Assembly: GCA_007125845.1 (NCBI GenBank)
Contig: SLCK01000035.1
Location: 1-64,000 of the forward strand
DNA length: 64,000 nt
Direction of reading: 5' to 3'
Origin: Gemmatimonadota bacterium
GTDB lineage: Bacteria; Gemmatimonadota; Gemmatimonadetes; Longimicrobiales; Gaopeijiaceae
The notes below the pieces were generated by a model. It saw nothing but the letters and a program-made list of their open reading frames with translations, searched no databases and was not told where the DNA came from. The position numbers were made by a program, and so were the translations under genes. Positions 57,156-64,000 of the stretch are shown piece by piece; position 1 is the stretch's first letter; each line of letters begins with the position of its first letter.

Positions 57156-57959
57156 TCACTCTCCCGGGTCGAGCAGGTGGTTCAGGGGGCCTTGTCCCCG
57201 CCCGAGCGCGGGCGCGGTCCGGATCGCCTCGGCGACGAATCCGAGCGCTCGATCCACCGCGTCCTGGAGCGCCCACCCGCGCCCGAGGCCGGCCGCGATC
57301 CCGGCCGAGAGGGTGCACCCCGTTCCGTGGGTGTTTCGGGTGTGGATTCTCGGCCGCTTCCAGGTTCGCTCCTTCTGACCGTCCCAGAACAGGTCCACAA
57401 CCTCGTCCCCCTTGCCGTGGCCGCCCTTCACGAGCGCCGCCTTCGCCCCCATCTCGACGAGAGCTCGCGCGGCCTCCCCCATCTCCTCGATCGTGGCCAC
57501 GCTGCGCCCGACGAGGATCTCCGCCTCGTGGAGGTTCGGGGTGACGAGTGTGGCGACGGGCACGAGCTCCCGGGCCACTGAAGCCTCCGCGTCCCTTTCC
57601 AGGAGTCGGTCTCCGCTCCCGGCCACCATGACCGGGTCCAGAACGTAGTCGGGGAGATCCAGGGTTCTCATCGACTCCGCCACCAACGCCACCAGCGGAG
57701 CGGTGGCGAGCATCCCGCTCTTCACCGCGACGGGGGGCAGATCCTCGACCAGGGCGTCGATCTGGGCGCGCACGACTTCGAGGGGGACCGGGTGCACCGC
57801 CGACACTCCAGTGGTATTTTGGGCCGTGATCGCGGTCACGACGGTGGTTCCAAAGGTGCCGAAGGCGTGGAAGGTCTTGAGGTCGGCCTGGATTCCGGCA
57901 CCGCCGCCGCTGTCGCTTCCGGCGATCGTCAACACGATGGGTAGGGAGGACGGGGTCAT
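57156..57959 (-). CDS. thiD: Hydroxymethylpyrimidine/phosphomethylpyrimidine kinase
   Basis: Two-step kinase of thiamine pyrimidine biosynthesis. A 267-residue ribokinase-fold enzyme: [87 protein letters not shown] and the catalytic [17 protein letters not shown] (anion hole GTGC). The ATG at 57959 has only a weak ribosome site. No TPP riboswitch upstream and no other thi gene nearby. Confidence 0.95.
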   Translation of the reverse strand: MTPSSLPIVLTIAGSDSGGGAGIQADLKTFHAFGTFGTTVVTAITAQNTTGVSAVHPVPLEVVRAQIDALVEDLPPVAVKSGMLATAPLVALVAESMRTLDLPDYVLDPVMVAGSGDRLLERDAEASVARELVPVATLVTPNLHEAEILVGRSVATIEEMGEAARALVEMGAKAALVKGGHGKGDEVVDLFWDGQKERTWKRPRIHTRNTHGTGCTLSAGIAAGLGRGWALQDAVDRALGFVAEAIRTAPALGRGQGPLNHLLDPGE

Positions 57960-57989
57960 GATGAGATCGAAGCTCGCTCCGGGCTCGGG

Positions 57990-58016
57990 GTGGATTGCAC
58001 GAGCGTGGATTGTACG
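57990..58016. repeat. 15-nt-spaced direct repeat in the thiD/methyltransferase divergent region
   Basis: GTGGATTGCACG (57990-58001) and GTGGATTGTACG (58005-58016) differ at one of 12 positions and start 15 nt apart. On the minus strand the second contains TACAAT, a fair -10 for thiD. A tandem operator is possible; nothing else supports it. Confidence 0.3.
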
Positions 58017-58076
58017 TGGGGCGGTCACGCTCGAAGCTGCAAAGATACACGGCCTTCCCCCGGCAGGGCACCGCCG

Positions 58077-58961
58077 TTGGCGCTGAGTCGGGGAAGGGAG
58101 AGGCTCCTGCGGCGAATCTCGACCCGCAAGGGGCGGGAGGCCGAGGGGGTCGTGCTCGTGGAGGGACCGCGTGCGATGCGGGCCGCGCTGGAGCACGGGG
58201 CGAGCTTCTCGTTCGCCCTTCGGACCCGGCGGGCAGGTGGATCCGACCTGGGCGAGGTGGTGCGGATGCTGGACGTTGCCGGCGTGGAGCTCCTGACCGT
58301 CGGGTCGGACGCTTTCCGGGAGTTCGGCGAGACGGAGACCCCGCAGGGAATTCTGGGGGTGGCGAGGGAGCCCGAGTCGGCGCTCCCCCTGGGGTCCGAC
58401 TCCGGAGGGCAGGCCTCCGAGACCGGGGCGACCGCTGAGCAGGACGGGCGCGAGCCCTCGACCGAGGTGCGGGTCGTCATCCTCGATGGCATTCAGGACC
58501 CCGGCAACGCCGGCACTCTCGTGCGAACCTCCGTCGCCATGGGAGCCCACGGAATCCTCGTCCTGTCGGGGACCGTGGATCCGTGGAATGCGAAGGCCGT
58601 TCGGGCGTCGGCCGGGCTGATCTTCCGCCTGCCTCCATTTCGCCTCTCCTGGGACGAGGCCCGCAGCTGGGCGGCTCGGATGAAGCTGGCTCTCCTCGTC
58701 GCGCACCAGGAGGGAAGGGACGTCCGGGACTGGCAACGCGCCGGAGGGACGCCGGCCCATCGAAGGTCCGGCTGGGCCCTGGTTCTCGGGAACGAGGGCT
58801 CGGGACCCCGCCCCGAAGTCGTGCGCGACGCCGAGACCCTCCTTGCGGTACCGCTTCCTTCCGGTGTGGAGTCCCTCAATGTCGCGACCGCCGGCGCGAT
58901 TCTACTCTGGTCGTTGGGCCCGGGTAGAGAGGCCGCGTCTCCGCGCCGGAGGGATCCTTGA
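58077..58961 (+). CDS. SpoU/TrmH-family RNA 2'-O-methyltransferase
   Basis: A 294-residue SPOUT methyltransferase acting on tRNA or rRNA. An N-terminal substrate-binding part ([17 protein letters not shown], then [14 protein letters not shown]) precedes the knotted domain with motif 1 [22 protein letters not shown]-like, motif 2 [14 protein letters not shown] and motif 3 [18 protein letters not shown]. About 25 residues between the parts are low-complexity. No ATG gives the usual N-terminus; the TTG at 58077, with AGGG about nine nt upstream, is the best start. Overlaps the prepilin peptidase gene. Exact target nucleotide not predictable. Confidence 0.87.
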   Translation: MALSRGRERLLRRISTRKGREAEGVVLVEGPRAMRAALEHGASFSFALRTRRAGGSDLGEVVRMLDVAGVELLTVGSDAFREFGETETPQGILGVAREPESALPLGSDSGGQASETGATAEQDGREPSTEVRVVILDGIQDPGNAGTLVRTSVAMGAHGILVLSGTVDPWNAKAVRASAGLIFRLPPFRLSWDEARSWAARMKLALLVAHQEGRDVRDWQRAGGTPAHRRSGWALVLGNEGSGPRPEVVRDAETLLAVPLPSGVESLNVATAGAILLWSLGPGREAASPRRRDP

Positions 58962-59728
58962 CCGGAGTCTGGCCGCTCGCTCTCGGGGCTTTCGTCGTCG
59001 GCCTGGCCCTCGGCTCGTTCCTGAATGTATGCGCCCTGCGCTGGCCCCAGGACGAATCGGTGGTGCGCCCGCCCTCGCGCTGCCCGGCTTGTGGCGAAGG
59101 GGTGAGTTGGTACGACAACGTTCCCGTGCTGAGTTGGCTCCTCCTCCGCGGGCGGTGTCGATCGTGCGGGGAGGGGATCTCAGCGCAGTATCCCCTCGTC
59201 GAGCTGGTGACCGGATTGGCCTGGGGCGGGTCGGTCCTCCTCCACGGGCCGGAGCTGGAGGCCCTCCGCGGTGCGCTATTCCTCACGATCCTGCTCGGGA
59301 TCGCCGTGAGCGACGCCCGCTTCTACATCATTCCCGACCAGTTCACGCTGGGCGGGACCGCGTTGGGTCTCATCCTCGCGCTGGGCACTCCGGCGATCGG
59401 GATCGAGCAGGCGCTGGCGGGCGCCGTGGCGGGGTTCGGGCTTCTCTGGTTCACGGCCTGGGCCGGGGAGAAGGTCTTCAAGAAGGAGGCGATGGGGGGC
59501 GGGGACATCAAGATGATGGCCCTGATCGGAGCGTTCCTTGGAATTCAGGGAGTTTTTCTGGGCCTCTTCCTCGCGGCTTTCCTCGGTGCCGTGATCTTCG
59601 GACCCATCTCGATTCGCACCGGGAAGCTGGTGCCGTTCGGGATCTTCCTTGCGGCCGGCGCCGCCGTCACCTACGCGTGGGGAGATCTACTGGTGGGATG
59701 GTACATGGCCTGGGCCTTCGGGGTCTGA
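58958..59728 (+). CDS. pilD: Prepilin peptidase/N-methyltransferase
   Basis: Cuts the leader of prepilins and methylates the new N-terminus. A 256-residue membrane protein with about eight helices. The N-terminal methylase part has the zinc cysteines (CPAC and CRSC, about 42-73) and LGSFLNVCALR; the peptidase Asp residues are in VSDARFYIIPD and MGGGDIKMMALIGAFLG. TTG start overlaps the previous stop (TTGA), with GGAGGG five nt upstream. It is far from the pilus genes but would serve PilA and the eight minor pilins. Confidence 0.94.
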   Translation: MTGVWPLALGAFVVGLALGSFLNVCALRWPQDESVVRPPSRCPACGEGVSWYDNVPVLSWLLLRGRCRSCGEGISAQYPLVELVTGLAWGGSVLLHGPELEALRGALFLTILLGIAVSDARFYIIPDQFTLGGTALGLILALGTPAIGIEQALAGAVAGFGLLWFTAWAGEKVFKKEAMGGGDIKMMALIGAFLGIQGVFLGLFLAAFLGAVIFGPISIRTGKLVPFGIFLAAGAAVTYAWGDLLVGWYMAWAFGV

Positions 59729-59737
59729 GCTCATCAT

Positions 59738-59759
59738 GCTCCCCTTCTTCACCACACTA
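59738..59759 (-). repeat. Short partial match to the stop-codon repeat, possible copy C
   Basis: On the minus strand, TAGTGTGGTGAAGAAGGGGA begins at the stop codon of the 53-residue gene (59757-59759). It shares TAG at the start and the 14-nt block TGAAGAAGGGGAGC with copy B, but lacks three nt between them and has no similarity beyond 22 nt. Position and orientation agree with copies A and B; chance is not excluded. Confidence 0.4.
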
Positions 59760-59918
59760 GGGATCGGAGCAGTCGCGCACGTACCCGCAGGAGAGGCAGA
59801 GAAGCTTGCAGTGGCGCTCCAGCATGGGGGCTCCACAGAGATCGCACGGAGGACCCTCCTCCGGGGGCGGTGGCAGCCTGTCCCGGCTCCGCCCCGCTCC
59901 CTGCTCGACCGATTTCAT
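59757..59918 (-). CDS. 53-residue zinc-ribbon protein
   Basis: A short protein, MKSVEQGAGRSRDRLPPPPE then two Cys pairs, PPCDLCGAPM and LCLSCGYVRDCSDP, separated by 15 residues with HCKLL between. The Cys-x2-Cys pairs form a likely zinc ribbon; His 36/Cys 37-type residues and the final Cys are further ligands or conserved extras. The ATG at 59918 has GGAGGA six to seven nt upstream, which sets it apart from the longer frame to 60065. It ends in SDP before the TAG. Function unknown. Confidence 0.75.
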   Translation of the reverse strand: MKSVEQGAGRSRDRLPPPPEEGPPCDLCGAPMLERHCKLLCLSCGYVRDCSDP

Positions 59919-59935
59919 GCTCGCTTCCTCCACAG

Positions 59936-60523
59936 TCACGGGTCGTCGGCCGAATGGGGACCGGGGTCGTCCACATCCCCGACGTTCCCGATCAGGCGAC
60001 CGTAGCCCTCGGACAGGTACGAGCGCGACAGCTCGACGTAGTGCTCCCAGCTCCGCGCAACCCACTGCGCCGCCGATCCGTCCAGCGACTTCCGCACCCG
60101 ACCGGGCACTCCGGCGACGAGGCTCCTATTCGGAATGCGGGCACCTTCGAGGACCACCGCTCCCGCGGCCAGGAGGCATTCCCGCCCGATTTCTGCCTCC
60201 TGGAGGATCACCGACTTCATGCCGACGAGCGTTCCCTCCCCGATCTCGCACGACTCGAATACCGCTCCGTGGCCGACTGTCACCCGGGGGCCGACGACGG
60301 TGGGCCCCCAGTCTCCCACGTGGACGATCGCTCCGTCCTGGATGTTGGAGTCCTCCCCGATCACGATGGGGTGATTCGGGTCGTCACCGCGCAGGATGGC
60401 CCCGAACCAGATGCTTGCCCGGGCGCCCACCCGTACGTCACCGATGAGCACGGCATTGGGTGCGACGAAGGCGTCCTCGGCGATGCGGGGGGACTTTCCC
60501 CGGAAGGGGAGGATCAGCGCCAT
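59936..60523 (-). CDS. Gamma-carbonic-anhydrase-like protein, one metal ligand replaced
   Basis: A 195-residue left-handed beta-helix protein of the gamma-CA family (LRGDDPNHPIVIGEDSNIQDG, VIGPR-like hexapeptide turns, VAGVPGRVRKSL near the end). Of the three zinc His, two are present: His 68 (NIQDGAIVHVG) and His 85 (VTVGHGAV). The third, expected at 90, is Glu (VFESC in place of VLHGC). Either Glu binds the metal or the protein is not a carbonic anhydrase. GAGGAG abuts the ATG at 60523, so start use is unusual; it lies 5 nt after the CorC-family gene. Confidence 0.87.
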   Translation of the reverse strand: MALILPFRGKSPRIAEDAFVAPNAVLIGDVRVGARASIWFGAILRGDDPNHPIVIGEDSNIQDGAIVHVGDWGPTVVGPRVTVGHGAVFESCEIGEGTLVGMKSVILQEAEIGRECLLAAGAVVLEGARIPNRSLVAGVPGRVRKSLDGSAAQWVARSWEHYVELSRSYLSEGYGRLIGNVGDVDDPGPHSADDP

Positions 60524-60527
60524 CTCC

Positions 60528-61793
60528 TCATCCGGCTTCGTTGAGATCCTCGGCGGCGGCGATGTGCGTCTTGCGCACCCGAACCTTGACCACCTGGGTT
60601 TCCGTGGCCTCGAGAATCTCGATCTCGAGCCCGGGAAGCTCGATCCTCTCTCCGGCTGCGGGGACTCGTCCCAGCTCCTCGAGGATGAACCCGTTCAGCG
60701 ACCGATGCTCGAACTGGGGAAAGGACACGTTGAATGCGTAGTTCACCTCGCGCAGCTCCACCCCCCCCTCCACCTCCATCTCGTTCCGCGAGATCCGGAC
60801 GATCGACTCTTCCGCGATGTCCGTCTCGTCTTCGATCTCTCCTACGAGCTCCTCCACCACGTCCTCGAGAGTCACGAGGCCGTCGGTTCCACCGAACTCG
60901 TCGGCCACGATGCTCATGTGGATGCGCTTGGCCTGGAAGCTTCGGAGCAGGTGGGGAAGTGGGAGAGAGCCGGGCACGAAGAAGGGCTCGCGAGACAGCT
61001 CCGAGAGCTGGATGTCACGGCGGCCCTCGACGTACGCTTCATACGCTTCCCGAACGTAGAGGATTCCGGAGATGTCGTCGACAGTGTCCCGGTAAACGGG
61101 CACCCGTGAGAAGGGCACGTTGCGGAGCTGTGGGAGGATCTCCTCCAGAGTGAGGGTTTCGCTCCAGGCGAAGATGTCGACGCGGGGAGTCATGATATCC
61201 CACGCAGTGAGCTCGTCCATCCGGAAGGCCCGCTCCACCAACTCGTGCTCCTCCTCTTCGACGACGCCTTCTTTCCGGCCCAGCTCTGCGAGCTCCTGAA
61301 GCTCGCGCTCCTCCAGCGATGTCTCGTCTCCCCCGTTCCGGCGATGGAGGGCCGCGTCGAGGCGGAGGAAGGGGACCAGCACCGGCCGCGTCCACTGCTC
61401 GAGGCGGAGGAGAAAGGGAGCCGAGAGAAGAGCGAGCCGAATGGAGGGGCGAGAGGCGACCGCCCGGGGGATCGCTTCACCCAGAAGGAGGACCCCGATC
61501 GAGGCCGCCGGCACCGCGACGGTGATCCCCCACCCCCCCCACGTCAACGCCGCCGCACCCGCCAGGATGCCGACCGTAGCCAGGTTCAGGACGGCGTTGA
61601 CGAGAAAGGTCGTCGCCCCGAGGGACGGCGTGAGATTCCGGGCGCGGTGAAGGCGCTCCGCGCCACGAAAGCCCTCGTCGAGGAGCGTTCTCAGGCGGGA
61701 CGCCCCGACGGTGAAGACCGCCGACTCCGCCGCGGACACCACCGCAGAGAGCAGCACGAGAATTCCCACGCCCGCGAGAAGGAGGTGGCTCAC
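60528..61793 (-). CDS. CNNM/CorC-family (hemolysin C-like) transporter
   Basis: A 421-residue membrane protein for Mg2+/Co2+ transport or its regulation. CNNM (DUF21) domain with helices at about 3-25, 60-85, 90-110 and 120-140; then a CBS pair (about 190-320, DIMTPRVDIFAWSETLTLEE and RVPVYRDTVDDISGILYV) and a CorC_HlyC domain at the end (FEHRSLNGFILEELGRVP). GTG start at 61793 with GGGGAGA eight nt upstream. Heads a minus-strand run with the gamma-CA-like and zinc-ribbon genes. Confidence 0.92.
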   Translation of the reverse strand: MSHLLLAGVGILVLLSAVVSAAESAVFTVGASRLRTLLDEGFRGAERLHRARNLTPSLGATTFLVNAVLNLATVGILAGAAALTWGGWGITVAVPAASIGVLLLGEAIPRAVASRPSIRLALLSAPFLLRLEQWTRPVLVPFLRLDAALHRRNGGDETSLEERELQELAELGRKEGVVEEEEHELVERAFRMDELTAWDIMTPRVDIFAWSETLTLEEILPQLRNVPFSRVPVYRDTVDDISGILYVREAYEAYVEGRRDIQLSELSREPFFVPGSLPLPHLLRSFQAKRIHMSIVADEFGGTDGLVTLEDVVEELVGEIEDETDIAEESIVRISRNEMEVEGGVELREVNYAFNVSFPQFEHRSLNGFILEELGRVPAAGERIELPGLEIEILEATETQVVKVRVRKTHIAAAEDLNEAG

Positions 61794-61857
61794 GGCCGTG
61801 TCTCCCCCCCGGTCCTACTACTCGGAGGGTGGTCGTCTCCCTGTGCACCGCTAGGGA

Positions 61858-62871
<1,014 letters not shown>

Positions 62872-63059
62872 CGTCGCGCCTCCCGTGCGTGGTGACCACT
62901 TCGGGGACCCCTTCAAGGGTCCCGCATGTTCGAGACTGGCTACCCTCGATTGGCCGGCGAGGGTCCGGCGCACGACCATGGTGAAAGGAGCAGGGTAAAG
63001 GGGCGCTCCGAGCTGGGGCGGCCCGGCCCACTCTGCCTGGATCGGGGCGGGAAAAAGGC

Positions 63060-63090
63060 GCTTGCGAATTTTTTCACAAGCACGTACCTT
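63060..63090 (+). promoter_or_regulatory. Promoter candidate overlapped by inverted repeat, before the ATP synthase genes
   Basis: TTGCGA (63062-63067), 17 nt, TACCTT (63085-63090) would serve the atp genes, with the start about 32 nt before the ATG at 63129. An inverted repeat GCTTGCGAA-TTTT-TTCACAAGC (63060-63081, 8 of 9 pairs) covers the -35 and part of the spacer, as an operator might. It could also be a transcript hairpin. Confidence 0.4.
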
Positions 63091-63128
63091 AGCTGGCTGT
63101 AAGGGGCCTGGAGGCCGGAAACTGATCA

Positions 63129-63449
63129 ATGGTTCGAGGCGAGAAGCGCGAAGAAGACGAAGCGTCTACGCTCGTAACCATGGCCCGCTACTCGGGCCAT
63201 GGTCTTACCCTCGCGCTCGCGATCGGTTTCTTCCTCTTCCTTGGTTGGTCTGTGGACCAGCGACTCGGCACCACGCCGCTCCTTACGGTGATCGGCTCAT
63301 TCGTGGGGGCGGGAGCGGGCTTCTACCATCTCCTGCAGCACATCGTGCTTATTCCACGAGCCGAAGAGGAGGCGAGACGGGCGCAGGCGGAGACCCGGGA
63401 CGAGGGCGATCCAACCGCAGGTCCGCCGACGAGGGGAGAGGATGAGTGA
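63129..63449 (+). CDS. AtpZ/AtpI-family ATP synthase accessory protein
   Basis: A 106-residue membrane protein with two helices (about 27-43 and 51-72), the layout of AtpZ/ATP-synthase-I proteins that often head atp operons: LTLALAIGFFLFLGWSVDQRLGTTPLLTVIG-type pattern, GAGAGFYHL. The Gly/Asp signature WSVDQRLGT...G is that of AtpZ. The C-terminal tail is charged. It overlaps the next region without a gap; an ATG at 63180 would give a shorter form. Confidence 0.8.
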   Translation: MVRGEKREEDEASTLVTMARYSGHGLTLALAIGFFLFLGWSVDQRLGTTPLLTVIGSFVGAGAGFYHLLQHIVLIPRAEEEARRAQAETRDEGDPTAGPPTRGEDE

Positions 63450-63472
63450 TCGGCTCTTCGAGAACGAAGTAG

Positions 63473-63847
63473 ATGAGGCACTGGTGCGGAAGGGTGGGTC
63501 GGTATCTCGCGGTGTCGACGCTGGTGGTGGGAGCGGTGCTGCTGGCAGCTTGGCCTCTCCTCGACGGCGACGGTCGACGGGGACTGGCCCTTGCGGCAGG
63601 CATCGCGATGGCGGTTCAAGTGCTCAGCTTTGGAGCTCTCGCCGCGCTTCCCCAGGCGAGCCAGGGGTTTATGGCGGTCTGGGCCGGGAGTACGCTGGTG
63701 CGTTTTGCGGTGGTGGGTGGGGTGGCGTTCTGGGTGGTCGGGAGGGAAGGGGTGGACATCGTGGTTGCGCTCCTCGCCCTGGCGGGGCTTTTTTTCGTCC
63801 TCCTCCTCCTCGAGCCCTGGGCTCTACGAGGGACGGAAGAAAGGTGA
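63473..63847 (+). CDS. Small membrane protein of the ATP synthase operon
   Basis: A 124-residue protein with four predicted helices (about 10-28, 37-57, 65-88 and 93-113), ending EPWALRGTEER. The number of helices and its place between AtpZ-like and atpB fit an AtpI-type protein, which helps c-ring assembly, but I cannot see a decisive motif. Ribosome site weak; the frame-shifted longer frame from 63442 looks less protein-like. Confidence 0.65.
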   Translation: MRHWCGRVGRYLAVSTLVVGAVLLAAWPLLDGDGRRGLALAAGIAMAVQVLSFGALAALPQASQGFMAVWAGSTLVRFAVVGGVAFWVVGREGVDIVVALLALAGLFFVLLLLEPWALRGTEER

Positions 63848-63884
63848 CCGGACAGCGATCTGACGGACGGATGAAGATGCGGGT

Positions 63885-64000
63885 ATGACTCTCGTGACAG
63901 GCACCGCGGCGGCACAGGCCGAGGCTACGGATCAGGGCTTCGACCTCGGGTCGATGCTCATGGGTCAGGTCGTCGACGCGCCCTATGTGGACCTGGCCGG
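63885..64000 (+). CDS. atpB: Start of ATP synthase subunit a, cut by window end
   Basis: Only the first 38 codons are visible, beginning MTLVTGTAAAQAEATDQGF and continuing DLGSMLMGQVVDAPYVDLAG. The region is the periplasmic N-terminus that precedes the first helix of subunit a, which is poorly conserved. Identity rests on position after two AtpI-type genes more than on sequence. Start is the ATG at 63885; ribosome site weak. Confidence 0.55.
   Translation, partial: MTLVTGTAAAQAEATDQGFDLGSMLMGQVVDAPYVDLA

Noticed and set aside
57960-58076. TPP riboswitch ahead of thiD
   Set aside because: No CUGAGA-type core or the other conserved TPP-aptamer segments on the minus strand, and the leader is short.
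62872-62979. ATG at 62979 as the MoxR start
   Set aside because: No ribosome site precedes it and the extra 36 residues have no family counterpart; the TTG at 62871 has GGGAGG seven nt upstream.

Overview
The window is about 64 kb of a high-GC bacterial chromosome, densely coded and largely housekeeping in content. Gene complement suggests Gemmatimonadota or a close relative: a CarboxypepD-reg/TonB-plug protein without a barrel, a PilMNOPQ type IVa pilus system driven by sigma-54 regulators, a topA-trmFO-xerC-hslV-hslU block, many GTG/TTG starts and ATGA/GTGA-overlapped operons. This assignment is inferred from gene content; no rRNA or other decisive marker is present.

Layout. 0.1-10.5 kb: scattered single genes (M28 peptidase, TonB-plug protein, phosphatidylserine decarboxylase, IF-1, YtoQ, an AGCS amino-acid:cation symporter, a BtpA-family protein, superoxide dismutase, a LysM cell-wall protein). 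10.6-33.0 kb: a type IV pilus region. It holds a kinase-like phosphotransfer candidate, PilS, PilR, a glycosyltransferase, the major pilin PilA, a second histidine kinase/sigma-54 regulator pair, two successive sets of four minor-pilin/pseudopilin genes, pilM-N-O-P-Q, and a 1216-residue predicted surface lipoprotein with Ig-like and propeller-like parts. 33.2-45.6 kb: aroC, aroK, topA, trmFO, xerC, hslV, hslU, argF, gcvT and a third sigma-54 activator with a degenerate receiver. 45.7-56.1 kb, minus strand: a protein-quality-control block (engB, lon, clpX, clpP, tig, tRNA-Leu, htrA, dnaK). 56.3-62.9 kb: pnp, thiD, an SpoU-type RNA methyltransferase, prepilin peptidase, a 53-residue zinc-ribbon protein, a gamma-carbonic-anhydrase-like protein, a CNNM/CorC transporter and a MoxR ATPase. 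63.1-64.0 kb: start of the ATP synthase operon, cut by the window edge in atpB.

How it fits together. PilS/PilR and probably the second two-component pair control pilus genes through sigma-54. GG-N10-GC promoter candidates sit about 80 nt before pilA and before the second minor-pilin set, and a perfect 15-bp palindrome lies at an enhancer-like distance upstream of the first. The prepilin peptidase that would process the pilins is 35 kb away, beside a tRNA/rRNA methyltransferase gene. pilB, pilC and pilT are not in the window.

The least explained items are: an imperfect 64-bp dispersed repeat that starts exactly at the TAG stop codon of two unrelated genes (with a shorter, weaker third match at another TAG); the stand-alone H-box protein beside pilS; the pilus-operon lipoprotein; and a shared GxLLVxGDL-type C-terminal module in the last gene of both minor-pilin sets. 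I see no CRISPR array, prophage, insertion sequence or rRNA.
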